In this document: in pieces, positions 1 to 11,270 of the stretch
How the letters are laid out: each line of letters opens with the position of its first letter
How positions within the stretch are numbered: position 1 is the first letter of the stretch
Assembly: GCF_020882245.1 (NCBI RefSeq)
Contig: NC_083599.1
Location: 73,577,745 to 73,641,744, forward strand
Direction of reading: 5' to 3'
Length of the DNA stretch: 64,000 nucleotides
From: Rhopalosiphum padi
Taxonomy: Eukaryota; Arthropoda; Insecta; Hemiptera; Aphididae
The notes under the pieces: model-generated
What the model saw: only the letters and a program-made list of their open reading frames with translations
Told to the model about the DNA's origin: nothing
Database searches by the model: none
Program-made: the position numbers and the translations under genes

Positions 1-449
1 CTACCTTTAAATTAACGGTCTACTAAAATGACAAATATGCATTCATAACTCATATATGAAAAATTATAGTTACTTCCTAATCGTAAAATTACCATACATT
101 GTTTATGGATTCTACTTCAAAACGTAATATTTCCATTTTACGCTATTTTCGTAAATCGTAATACGTATGAAGTATTACAAAATACAAAAAGTTTTAATTA
201 TTGTAAATTGTAATGCAATTGAAAATAACTAAATATTTTAAAATTTCAATAAAAATAAATATTTAATTTGTATCATTTTTATACCAATGAGATCATAATA
301 ATATATTAATGTATATAATATATAGAGTATATAGATATTGTATATAATACGAAGCAACAGTTATTTAAATTGTATGTGACACTAATTATATATACCTACT
401 CAAAGTTATTTTAAAATGCAGTGTTTTCGATAAAAATTAATTGAACTCA
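1..449. other. AT-rich flank, no gene seen
   Basis: Very AT-rich sequence with short TA-rich tracts. I see no open frame with coding character, no RNA gene and no clear element boundary. Confidence 0.6.
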
Positions 450-668
450 CTGTACTACAGTAAAATAAATTACTTTGATACTAATTTAAGTATACATCAT
501 AAATTAAAGGCTTGTCATTGCTCAGTACAATGTTTCGTATTTAATAATTGATTATTGAATTCGATTTTAACACATACGTTACAGTGACTTACTATACTAC
601 TATTCTTCAATATTACGAGGTACACGCTCGACACCTACTATAAAACAGAGCAGTTACCTACTGCCGCC
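450..668 (+). repeat. Dispersed repeat, partial copy A
   Basis: This stretch shares an ordered series of short blocks with copies near 11.1, 19.8, 37.1 and 55.2 kb: AGTAAAATAAATTACTTT, a TTGAATTC block, an ACAGTGAC block and ACACGCTCGACACCTACT. The order and orientation match copy D at 37.06-37.33 kb, though copy A has diverged and carries an insertion between the ACAGTGAC and CGCTCGACACC blocks. No protein is encoded. It is probably the right-hand part of a non-autonomous element; the left part is missing or unrecognisable. Confidence 0.6.
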
Positions 669-1015
669 ACTGTATTCAATGTTGTATTTATTACAGTATT
701 TATATGTTTATTAAGTCTTATAACTGTTGTATTATATACATAATATAATATCACGAAATGGGAATTTTAATTTTCTTTTATTTACGCGTGTCGGTAATTA
801 TATTATAGCTTATTATCACGATAGCTACTATACTATATTATTTGGCTTTAAAAAATATATTTTTGCATTTAGCAACATAATATTTTAATAAAAACATTAA
901 ATTACTTTTCTTTATATTTAACCTTTGTATTGTAAATGGGTTGTGTTTTATTGCATTTTAGATATTTATGTAAAATTATTCCCACTGGATTAATTGTGGG
1001 TTTGAAAGTTACAAT
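669..1015. other. 5' flank of the DUF4485-like gene
   Basis: AT-rich flank directly upstream of the ATG at 1016. The transcription start and any 5' UTR intron must lie here or further left. I see no convincing TATA/initiator pair. Confidence 0.4.
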
Positions 1016-3519
1016 ATGACTTCCACGAGTGAAAGCAATGATAAAATATCAACAACAAAGCCCAATCCCACAGATGATGAAGACGTCACATTTTTTTTCT
1101 TTTACGATATTGTTAAGCAATTAATTTTAAAACGAAATGATATCGGAGGTAAATTATATTTTAATAATTTTGTAATGAATATTATTTTTACTCATAAACT
1201 TATAATAATATGAGGTATATATATCCTATATTAGTAGTTTATCTTTAGAATATTTATTTACGAAGTTATGTATTAATGTCATATTTTTATGAAATTATAA
1301 TTTCAAATGTATTGATAAACTTAGCATCTCAAAATAAACACGCAAATATTAATTTATGAATATAACTTAAATCAAAAATGTTTAATAGGTACATATTAGA
1401 CAATATTTATGAAGTCAGGTAGGTACTTACATTAATAATTCTCTTTGATTATTTGTTATTTTAAAAAACTTACACTAACTTCTTCGAATACGGTTGATGT
1501 AATAATATTAAATTTGAAGTAATTGTGAGTAATATATAATACATAGGTAATATATAATTAATAAACCTGATTGTATAAATTTTAATTTAGTTAATTTGTA
1601 TATTTTTATGGTTTCAATCAAACGTCAAAATGTAATTTCAACATAACTCGTATACGTTATAGATTATATTATTCACTAATACCTATAATAATATTATAGA
1701 TGCTAGCGTATTATCAAACTGGTTGAAAGTGTTAGAACAGAATACAAATAAAACTGTTCGAAATGAATACATAAAACTTATGACGTTGGCATTGCAATAT
1801 CCGGATCCAATCTGTCCATTTAAAGACCCTCCTCCTGCGACAATAGATCCTTTAGAAAATGGAGTAAGATGAATCGAAAGTCGTATACTTAATATTAAAA
1901 TAACGAAATGTCCACAGGTGATCGAAATGGCGAGGAAATTCATAAAGAAAGAAGGAACTGCAACGTGCATCGGGGATAATGAATACGATTTCGAGGAGAC
2001 TTATCCAACAATTAGCACAGCAATGTCCAACAACAAATGCCAATATGCTGCGTATCAAATTTTACCGAATACGGGTGTTCAATGTTATTATGCCTTTTCA
2101 GACGAACCAATGTATAATTGGTCGTTGTCATCAAAAATAAAAGTCCCTAATAGTGGCCCACATGCCACGGATATTGAATGGGAAAGAGCACTAGCGGGTA
2201 TTAAATTAAAATTGGTCACGACGAGCACAGACAATTTAAAAATGCCGAACGTCCGAGAAAATGTCACCGTTAAAGAGTAAGACATATCATAAAGAATACG
2301 ATGATGATTTTTAATATGCGTCTTTGATATATTATTGACAGTGACGTAAGCGAAGTCAAAATATCAGTTTCTGGCAAAAGCAGGATTTCAAGGAAAAAGT
2401 AATTTGTCTATGTCGTTTATAAATGCCCTGAATTATATATTAATGTGTAATATGTGTACATCCTAATCGATAAATGTATATATTTATAGTATTGCGATAA
2501 TATTTGTGTGGTATTTTATAAAAATAATAATTTTTCACAAAATATTTAGCATTTTGTATTGTAAGGTATTTATAGTATACGGAAAATTGTTACCTACAAA
2601 AAAATCTAAAATGATTTGTATATAATATTCTTGTTTTAATTTTTAAACAAGTAATGACCGATTAAAATTAATACGATTTCAATTATTTTTAAAAATTGTT
2701 TATATTAAGAAAAATGTTCGTTCAATAAATAACCATGTTAAAAACATTATTTGTGGAAACTTAACATTTTTACGTAATTATACTAATTATAGTATAATTA
2801 ATTTTACTATACGCAATGACATCTTAGATTTATTTTATATGAGCTAAGTAATACTAAAAGTAAAATAATTGACTATATTAGCTATATTAAGGTATTACAC
2901 TAAAAATTGTTTTTTGTGTACAATATAATAATATATTGAATTCAAATTTAATATGCTCATAATACTATAATCGTGATTCACTCGAAACTCAATTTACAGC
3001 ACAGCGGTAAACACACTTTCTCACTTATTTATATTTAAGTTGAAGTATAACATTATTATTAATTATCGTTCAACATTTATTTACTTAACCTGGTAAATTA
3101 TTATAAATGGACAGAGTATCATGTTTTAAATAATCCTAAAACTAAATACATTTATTATTATTATTATTATTATTAATAGATCAGATACATTGAAAAAAAG
3201 CGAGGACGCTCTAGATGCATGCAATGTAATGAACATAGAACAACAAAACCGAAATGTGTCCGAAGTATTCGTGTGGAATGATGCTAGTCTATTAACTGGA
3301 GAGATGAGACTTGGCGCAGAGGAGTGTTCTGATCGAAAAGTTTATGCTCAAGTAAAGACACAAGCGGAACTCGACAAAATAGCATTTAATGCCTATGATA
3401 AGCTTTATCCTGGTGATTTCACGATAGACGTAGTGCAGTCTGTTATCAACGGTATAATTCCAATGGAAACAAACGTTGTTACCGAAGCGGACGACCAAAG
3501 TACAGTATTATGTAATTAG
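1016..3519 (+). CDS. DUF4485-domain protein, four-exon gene
   Basis: Exons read 1016-1148, 1700-1863, 1918-2276 and 3180-3519. Every junction has GT/AG ends (GTAAAT, GTAAGA and GTAAGA donors) and the reading phase is kept throughout, giving about 331 residues; introns are 551, 54 and 903 nt. Exons 1-2 form a module with an acidic start, a hydrophobic helix, an SNWLKVLEQ helix, RNEYIKLM and then PFKDPPP. This spacing matches the DUF4485 family, which also forms the N-terminus of the centrosomal protein CEP112. The family match is from memory of the pattern and its molecular role is unknown. The rest is soluble, with no signal peptide or membrane segment. The stop TAG at 3517-3519 is followed by an AATAAA at 3727-3732. 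An alternative donor inside exon 4 (GTATAA at 3452) would join in frame to the exon at 4140 and lengthen the protein to about 487 residues. Confidence 0.75.
3151..3176 (+). repeat. (TTA)n microsatellite in intron 3
   Basis: About eight TTA units sit directly before the acceptor TTAATAG at 3173-3179, so the repeat partly forms the polypyrimidine-like tract of the intron. Confidence 0.85.
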
Positions 3520-4139
3520 GCGAATAAGACCAAAAGCACAGACTAAAAAACTATATACAAAAGATATGTAATATATAATTATGTTCGTATACTGTGTGAG
3601 AACGTCAAACATACATTTAAATTCACTGCCGTCTTATAAACTTTCGACATAACCCAATCGATTTCAGCAAAGCCGATTTTTGTTTTTGCTATAATTCTAA
3701 AGTAAATTGAATTATAAAATTCACGAAATAAACCCAATTAAACATTACAATTTTAAAATTATCATAGTTCACTTTTAAACTTAAATATAATAAAAGCCAA
3801 CGAGATTCCCTAGATAATATATTATTACTTTTAAGTTTGATAACAGTTATATCAAATCACCCGATATTAAATTCAACAAGATAAAATTGGTTCTGCTTTA
3901 TGCGAATTGTTAATAATTAAAGAATAGAGGTAAAAAATAAATGAAAACATGTATAACTATGAATCTTACGAGGATTATAATATATTTCTAATAATTTAAT
4001 ATTATAAAAATAGTTCGAACATTTAAGATATCAATAAAATATTGATTAGATATCGATAAAATGTTGTATATTCAAGTTAGTTAAAAAGCTAAATTGCATA
4101 AATTTATCGAAAATTAAATTTCAGAAAAAATATTTTCAG
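3520..4139 (+). other. 3' UTR or alternative intron
   Basis: AT-rich stretch between the stop of exon 4 and the GC-rich exon. It holds AATAAA at 3727-3732, usable as a polyadenylation signal for the short form, and ends in TATTTTCAG, a good splice acceptor at 4138-4139. It can therefore be 3' flank or intron depending on isoform. Confidence 0.45.
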
Positions 4140-4675
4140 AAGAAGAACGACAACCACAACCACAACAACCACACATACGACGGTCGGCACAGTACGGCGG
4201 CGGTGCGATGAAAGATCAACGCTCGTGCTGTGTGCCGAAACCGTGTACGATCCGACAGAGAGCCGGCCACGGGAACGTGAAACCGTACGAAGAACGGCTG
4301 ACTGCTATAAACGAGCTAAGACCGATTCGTCGACTGTCCGCAGATTTCCTCGCCGGAAACCGCGACCGCCGTCGAGAGAGTCGCGACGCGGACGCCGATC
4401 CTCCGGCGAATCGTCCGACCCCGACCGACGGCTGCCGAGTCGCGTTTTCCGGACGCCTTCGCGGTCGCGGTGGCGACGAAGAGTTCGCGGGCGGCGGCGT
4501 TCGCCGTTCAAGAGGTCAGAACTGCGGAGCGTTTCCAAAACCGCCGACGGCGAGTTTTTCGAAGAACGACCCGACAAAGCGCGTCGGCGGCTCGGCGTCG
4601 CAGCTGTACTACGAGAGGTCCGCGAAGAGTCGCGCCGGCGGCAAGTCGGACGACCGATCGCCGTCGGACGCGTAG
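4140..4675 (+). CDS. GC-rich Arg/Ser/Gly-rich terminal exon
   Basis: A GC- and CpG-rich block in an otherwise AT-rich region. One frame is open from the splice acceptor at 4138-4139 to TAG at 4673-4675, and an internal ATG lies at 4208. Before the ATG the frame reads a Gln/Pro-rich segment (ERQPQPQQP). After it come Cys and Lys residues, then a long Arg/Asp/Gly/Ser-rich tail ending KSDDRSPSDA; no recognised domain, low-complexity composition. AATAAA at 4736-4741 marks a plausible 3' end. The exon needs a preceding phase-1 donor. GTATAA at 3452 in the neighbouring gene supplies one and makes GAA at the junction, whereas the donor at 3512 would make a stop. It could instead start its own short gene at 4208. 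Other frames here are also open because of high GC, so coding status is moderate only. Confidence 0.45.
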
Positions 4676-4735
4676 ACGCGTGTGTACGACATCGTATCAG
4701 TCGCACATCTGATGTCAGTGTTTATATTTAGTCGG

Positions 4736-4741
4736 AATAAA
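4736..4741 (+). terminator. Polyadenylation signal AATAAA
   Basis: AATAAA lies 60 nt after the stop of the GC-rich exon and is followed by GTGT and a TCG repeat. It supports transcript ends here on the plus strand. Confidence 0.6.
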
Positions 4742-4754
4742 ACGTGTAAACGGG

Positions 4755-4784
4755 TCGTCATCGTCGTCGTCGTCGTCGTCGTCG
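4755..4784 (+). repeat. (TCG)n microsatellite
   Basis: About nine TCG units with one interruption, directly downstream of the polyadenylation signal. Confidence 0.9.
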
Positions 4785-7430
4785 ACCGATTAATATTTTT
4801 TAAACCGAAATCCACTGCGTACACGCAAATAATTTGATTTGCGCATCCGTCCAGCGGTCGTCCAGAAATATAGCAATCCCTCCCCCATCCCTTCCCCGTG
4901 ACGACGACCTATTTTTCTACCCGAACTACGTATTCTCAAGTCGACAGGCGTAGTCACGGGTGAACATACTTATTAAGAATATTATTTTCTTTGACTCGTT
5001 TCACTCGGAAAGATGGCGAACAATTAATATACCAAATACCGAATATTCGTATTCTGTTAGTCTGTTCCACCACACATCGCGATACTAAACCGCGATTGAG
5101 CACGGTATTTAGTATACGCCGGTCTTTTAGATAAATAATCGACTTCGAAATGCATATGAAAAGTCTGACGGCCCGTAATAAAAGTGGCCTAAAAGTCACG
5201 AGCAGCAACGGTATAGAATACATATTTAACCGGTAGATATTTAAAGTGATCCAACAGGTGTTTAATAAATCGATTGAAACGTATAAAAAAAAAAATGCAC
5301 CGAAAACGGGTGAGTAGGTAGACGTTTTAAAAATGTGTCTACCGCGGTGAAACAATGTTGAACAAATTTTGAAATTTTTCCAAAATCGAAATGATGACTG
5401 CCAATGTAACTATGCCAAGTTCACAACGGTTAAATGCTATAATACTTTAAAACCATAATATCTTAATAATAGATCCTAATGGAGGACTACATGGTTTTCG
5501 TCCAGAAACCTTTACTGTCCTTTGTCATCTCCTTGTTCTTAAGGAGTCTGAAGTAGAATCGCGTTTCTATCTTGTTTATAAACAGTATTTTTATCGTTTC
5601 TTATATAACTTTTGCATTTTTTGCATTGTCGATTATATTAAACGTTATGTGCATGTACATGCTCCATTAATGGCTGTCATAATTTTGTTAGCATATTTTT
5701 TTTTCTTAATAGTTTAGTGAATTTTGTTTATCACTTAAACAATCTAAGCACAAGAGGCTATGCAATTAGGTAGGAATCGATCCCCAGACCTCCGTTAGTT
5801 GTATTTATTATTTCCACGACGAGGCTGATAATAATAAAACTCAAGTTTTTGATTGTTTCATGGATCTAACATTGTCTCCCAACGAGTCTCTAAGACGGCT
5901 AACGGGAAATTTCAAACCGCCAATGTGGATCCTACTTTTAGTTTTAAAATGTACCATAATTATATCGATTTAAGTTATGTAATATTTATTTTTATATTGT
6001 ATTTGGTATTCATACTCATATACAAAGGGTTAGCTTTGTTTTAAACTCATAAAAAACGAATAATCATGATTATAAAACGAATATATATACGTCATATACC
6101 TTCTTTCTGCTTACGCATTGCGATTTTTTTTTTTTAATTATGATGTTCAACTAAATATTATTACTTAATGTTAAACAATATTATTTTTCTGTTCCCATTT
6201 TTTTTTTTTATAATACATTTTAATTAAAAAATAATATTGAAGTAGACCAATTTATTACTAATCATTTAAATACTAGTTCTATGATCATAATTTGATTGAT
6301 TTTATTATTATTATTATTGTTATTAATTATTACAATCATATAAATGATTTTATTATTATTATAATATAGTATTTCAATTTAAATTTACTTCAATTTAGTT
6401 CGTTTGAAAATAGTTACCTATTTTAAATTGTGTGCAACCCGACTATATGTATCATAGGATGAATAAATAAAGGTATTATAAATAATTCACCATAGCTAAT
6501 ATTTACATTGGTCGTATTATTATTTGTAATATTGTTGACTAACTGGCTGGCTGAAAAAAATATATCTATCACAAAAATTGAAAAACTTAAATACATAGCT
6601 GGACTATTAAAATACAGTGTTCAAGTTGAATTAACGGCGTACAACGAACATTATTAAAATGCCGACATAAACATAATATTTTTACATGCATTATGCTAGC
6701 AAAATGTCGTTAGCAGTATTACACAATAATTGTACACAATGGACTACGCAAATCAATTATATAAGGCACTGGGTTGCGGCGAACGGTTAAGCTGAAACCA
6801 ATAATATTATAATATAATACGTATAAGCGGCTTCATTATAATATGTTTCGTTATTATATAATACTTATTACTTATTTGAGACAATACGCCCACAAAACAT
6901 ACATCCACCCGCCGTGCCATAACCATATAGTAATATATGCATGTATGCAGCTAACTCATAATAAAGCACCGATAAGCAAGTCGTTATTATTCAAATAATA
7001 ATAATAACCAAACACGCGAAAATACAAACAACACCGTCGTCGCAGAGAGGTAAATAGTATCAGTCGGAATACATCGTATTTGTTTATTTATTTTAACATT
7101 CGAGCGTTGTCGTCACGTTGTACACACACACGCTCCGTCGCTATATCCATCATATTATATTATATTATTACTAGGTGACAATCACATAGTTACTTCATAT
7201 TTTCAATACGATTTGTGATTTTTTGATTATAAAACAAATACGACATGGTTGCGGTAATATATTTTGAGTACCAATAGTCAATACACCTTCGACAATATAC
7301 CCATGCAGTTACCCAGTGACTTAACCGTGCAAAACCAATTTATGACAAAATCGAATTTGTTTTTATGTTTTTATTTAAAACTGAATAGCCGCAGACCGTA
7401 GATAAATTGAATTTGAACCGCGGTTATCTA
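4785..7430. other. Gene-free stretch
   Basis: The first 600 bases are less AT-rich than the surroundings, and a minus-strand frame stays open for 133 codons (4954-5355). It runs through a poly-A tract and has no family match, so I do not call it a gene. A 63-codon frame (5853-6044), preceded at once by a stop and ending in a hydrophobic segment, is likewise unassigned. The rest is AT-rich with T and TTA runs. Confidence 0.5.
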
Positions 7431-7446
7431 TTTATTTATTTATAGA

Positions 7447-8343
7447 TAGATAACCGTGATTTGAACCAAAAATATATTTAGATAACCATTTTTTTTTTGG
7501 AAATGATAAAATGTTTAAAATATTTTTTTGCTTTTTTGAGCCGTTTACAGACATTTCAGATTGTAGATTCGATTTGTAGTTTGTTATAGGAGATATCTTT
7601 TATTCTGATTCGTATAAATATAAGGCATATACATTTTCATATTTTTGTTCGGAATGTCATTACTTGTTTGTTATTTATGTAGTGAAAATGCAAATATTCT
7701 ACAAATTATAAACTTAATATGAAATATAATACGCTGTGTATAGCTGTTTTTTTTTTATATTTATATCACTATTCCTTGTGAAAAAACGTGAAAGAAATCT
7801 CGATAGACATCCGTTATTAACATAATTCTGATCAGTAAAATGAATCTCGCTGTGCTGTGAATCGTATTTAAATTTTTCTAGCACAATGGTTTGTATTCAT
7901 TACTGTTATCACGACTTTACCGTAGTTCTCAATTCCATTATAAAATTTCTAAATTATTTTTATTATATTTTAGTAGTTCCGAGTGTTGCTGCTAGGTAGC
8001 TAAACTACTTTCCTCAAGCTTTTATGTTATAATATATTATTTTTATTTTTTCTACACCCATATATACCTATTGTTATCATTACTACAGATTATATATTAA
8101 ATTCTAATAAATTGTATTAATGTTAATAATAAAAGTATATTTTAGTAGTAAAACCAGTCATTATTTTGTATTTGAAATGTCTATAAAAAAATATACAACT
8201 TTTTTTTTTTTTTTATCAAAATTCAACTAAAAATGTATAATATTAAACTTATGGCTGATATATTGATATTTGTAGTTAGGTAATTATTATTGTTATAATA
8301 CACATTATTTATAATATTCGTCAATTAAAACCACGGTTATCTA
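7447..8343. mobile_element. Candidate TIR-bounded non-autonomous element
   Basis: The left end TAGATAACCGTGATTTGAA (7447-7465) is matched in inverse orientation by the right end (8325-8343). The first 12 bases are identical and the next ones similar. A third copy of the same motif, inverted, lies just left at 7425-7440, so two ends meet head to head across a TTTA repeat. The interior is AT-rich and non-coding. No clear target-site duplication is visible. It could be a decayed MITE or a chance hairpin. Confidence 0.35.
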
Positions 8344-8622
8344 CACCGTCATAATTATATACAGAATAAATATGTTTGAAATGTCTTGGTATAGGTATTA
8401 TTGAAATTAAAATTACAAATTAAATGAAAATAAAAAAGTATAGGAATAAAAAAAGATTCCCAGAAATCCTATTTCTGTAAAAAACCAGAATGTTACTTTA
8501 ATATTTAATTTTTCTTTATTTAATTAATATTATCGAACAAAAACATAATATACCTATATTTGTATTACAATACAATATTATAATGTTGCATTTTCAATTT
8601 GAACGAAAGCAGTTGGTGAATT
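8344..8622. other. AT-rich spacer
   Basis: No gene or repeat boundary recognised between the candidate element on the left and the reverse transcriptase relic on the right. Confidence 0.5.
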
Positions 8623-8838
8623 TCACACAAGTTTTCTCAGATACGTATAATCGATGCCATATTCGCGTACATATATATCATTACTCAAAGCAACATGATT
8701 CATCTTAAAGCGGTGTAAGACATTATTTAATTCTAGTAAAACATTACCGGATATTACAGCAAACTTTATCAATAAAACTAAAAGACTTTTGAACATAAAA
8801 GTGAACCACAGGGCACAGTCGTACAGAGATAAGGTGGC
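8623..8838 (-). pseudogene. Bel/Pao-type reverse transcriptase fragment
   Basis: Read on the minus strand, a 71-codon frame runs from 8838 to a TGA at 8623-8625 with no ATG at its start. Its second half has the pattern LxELNNVLHRFKMNHVALSNDI followed by a YLRKL segment. This matches the Bel/Pao reverse transcriptase stretch in which an LLRFR-like helix is followed by an AL-T/S-x-D-I motif leading into the catalytic region, and an upstream Tyr-Asp pair sits near where the F/Y-D-A-S motif would be. The YxDD active site, protease, RNase H and integrase are absent nearby. It is a short decayed fragment; the class assignment is from memory and could be wrong. Confidence 0.45.
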
Positions 8839-8841
8839 TTA

Positions 8842-11059
8842 AAGATGAATTTTGTGGTTTTCAAAACCACCAAAAGTTTGGCGTGAAGCACAGTGATGGC
8901 TGTTATTTTAAATAGGTGCGCACTCGGTAAGGGTAACCACCAAAATATAGGTAATATGTAAGAATTTCCAAATTTATGCATTGCATATAAATAAATATGT
9001 ACTTTCTCATCAGTATATATAACTGAAGAATAGTTTTTGATAGGTTAAAATAAACCAAACTGACAGTTGGAGAAATAAAGCTTGAATAGTTGAATGTTAA
9101 TTTCATGTAAATATATACATACATTTAAAATTTTAAATGTATTTAAATAATTATTTTTCGACTTCCGGTGTCTAGTATAGAAAGTATTAATATATAATAC
9201 TATTAATACTTCAAATGTTTTTTATTTATTTTAAAAATGTTTAAACTAAAAAAAAAATTATTTTAAGTTCTATCTACGTATTAATAGTTATGTAGACAAT
9301 GAATTACAGCATGTTATATTTAGTATAATGCAAATGTCGTTTTATGACCATGGCCCTATAATATAATTAAAATTTAGCAAGTTACAATGTAAAATCTCGG
9401 CAATAATAAAATAAAAACCGATTATAAATTAGTTAATAAGTTTTTATAATGTGACTTTTGTGGTATGTATATGATACTATCTATTTTTGTGTACAATCAT
9501 CTGAAAAATGTCAAACCCCTGCTGACTAGTTGAATTTAGAAAGAATATCTAAAAAAAATTCGTTCCAGTTAAACGATGTTGAAAACATCACTCTAAATAT
9601 ATTTTATTTTATTTTTACGTGAATACAGGACAAGCTCTATAAACATTGGAGTAATTATTGTAAACAGTTAATTTATGTATAACAGAGTAAGTACATATTT
9701 ATAAATACAATATTTAGAGTATCAAAAAATTCTCAGATTCGAGAAAATTGTTAACTCTACAGAAAATTGTAAAGTAGATACAATTATATAAATTGGATTA
9801 TTTAGAAGGCAAACAAAATTGATTTTAAAGCAGAATATATTTTGTATTGCGTAATATTATTTAAATAACAATAAGATTCGGAGTCGTCGAAAGTTTGGTT
9901 TGTTTTGGCTTTTTACAAATGTCTTAGGTAAATATTAATAGTTTGAACATTTTTTGTTAGTAATTGTGGGTGGATGGGTTGTTGCAAAAGTTTTAAAATC
10001 AGTTTTAATATCATAGGAATTTCAAAATACATCGGTCATTGGTGTCTCTGATAATATATACTCTGCTTCAGGTTACGACAGGTTACGTGTTGTGTTTGTG
10101 TTTTTAATACTTAAATCAATCCAACTCACAGACATTCTATATCTTGTATTTAACTTAAACATTATATTCTGTAGGTATAAATGAAAATCATGATTTCTAT
10201 GTCTTTGTAATATTTATCAATATTTTATTTTATTGTATACAAACACACACACACATTATATAATAAATATATATTTTAATGGTTATTAGTGTCAAAACAT
10301 CGCCAATAGAAAATATACAAATAAATAAACTTTATTTTACTTAACCAACGAAGTCATATTTTGTTGATTATGTACAATAAAGTTAATATTATTATTAAAG
10401 ATAAAATTAAATTTAATGAATAATTATTAAAAAAAATATATTATTCCAGCTCCATTCAATTTTAAAATTTAAAGTTGTGTAGGTTTCCTCTTAAATAATG
10501 AAGAGCTAATATTTCATAGAATTTCTTCATTATGTGTTGACTATAATTTTGTCATAAGTCTTATAAATATTCTTTTCTCCTCGGAAATTAATTTTCAAAC
10601 CTTACCTGCAAATATATTCAATTTTTATTCAACTTAAATTTATTTTATTCAACATTTTGAATTTAGCGTTGGTACATCAGCATTGTTATCAATTGTGTAA
10701 TCCTATGTGCGAAAGTACCTTTATATAAGGTAAATAATAAAATAGTGAACAAAGTATCCCTGGAAAATATAAATTATCGACTTAAAACGTATATTATGTG
10801 TTATATGGATTGAGCTATACACAATGACGTTTTAAAAATATGTAGATTAATGTATAGAATATAGATAATACCTATTTATATATCATGAACATTGAACTTA
10901 TTTATATTGTTTCACGATAAGATGGTATTTATTCAGAAGTTGTCAAGAATAATATAATATGGTTTAATATTATATATAATATTATTATAATAATTAAATA
11001 TTAATGTATTTATGATAAAATATATAATAAATTATATTGTTGATGCAATGTTTTTAGAA
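8842..11059. other. Gene-free stretch
   Basis: AT-rich DNA with short A and T runs and a small CA run near 10.24 kb. No coding frame, RNA gene or bounded element is supported. Confidence 0.55.
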
Positions 11060-11270
11060 AAAATTATACCAACCACCAACCTACCGTGATACATAAAGTA
11101 AAATAAATTATATTAGGTAATGGTGATATCAAGAAACATAATATTATGAATTATACTTAGTAATATAGGCTGACAGATCATCCCGTCCATCATCTCCACT
11201 CAGTATCGTTGTACTAAAATGAGTTCAAACTTGACACATACATTACCGTACAGCAGAGCTATCGATCCTT
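11060..11270 (+). repeat. Dispersed repeat, partial copy B
   Basis: It begins with ACCAACCTACCGTGA and AAAATAAATTA, includes GGCTGACAGATCATC, and ends with TACAGCAGAGC. These blocks occur in the same order in copies A, D and E. The segment between the GACAGATCAT and CAGCAGAGC blocks is diverged relative to the other copies. Non-coding. Confidence 0.55.

Noticed and set aside
4954..5355. 133-codon minus-strand frame
   Set aside because: Crosses a poly-A/T tract, starts in AT-rich DNA, has no domain and no splice context beyond chance.
5773..5783. tRNA-like B-box (inverse of GGATCGATTCC)
   Set aside because: No matching A-box or cloverleaf upstream on the minus strand; could be a decayed SINE but cannot be supported.
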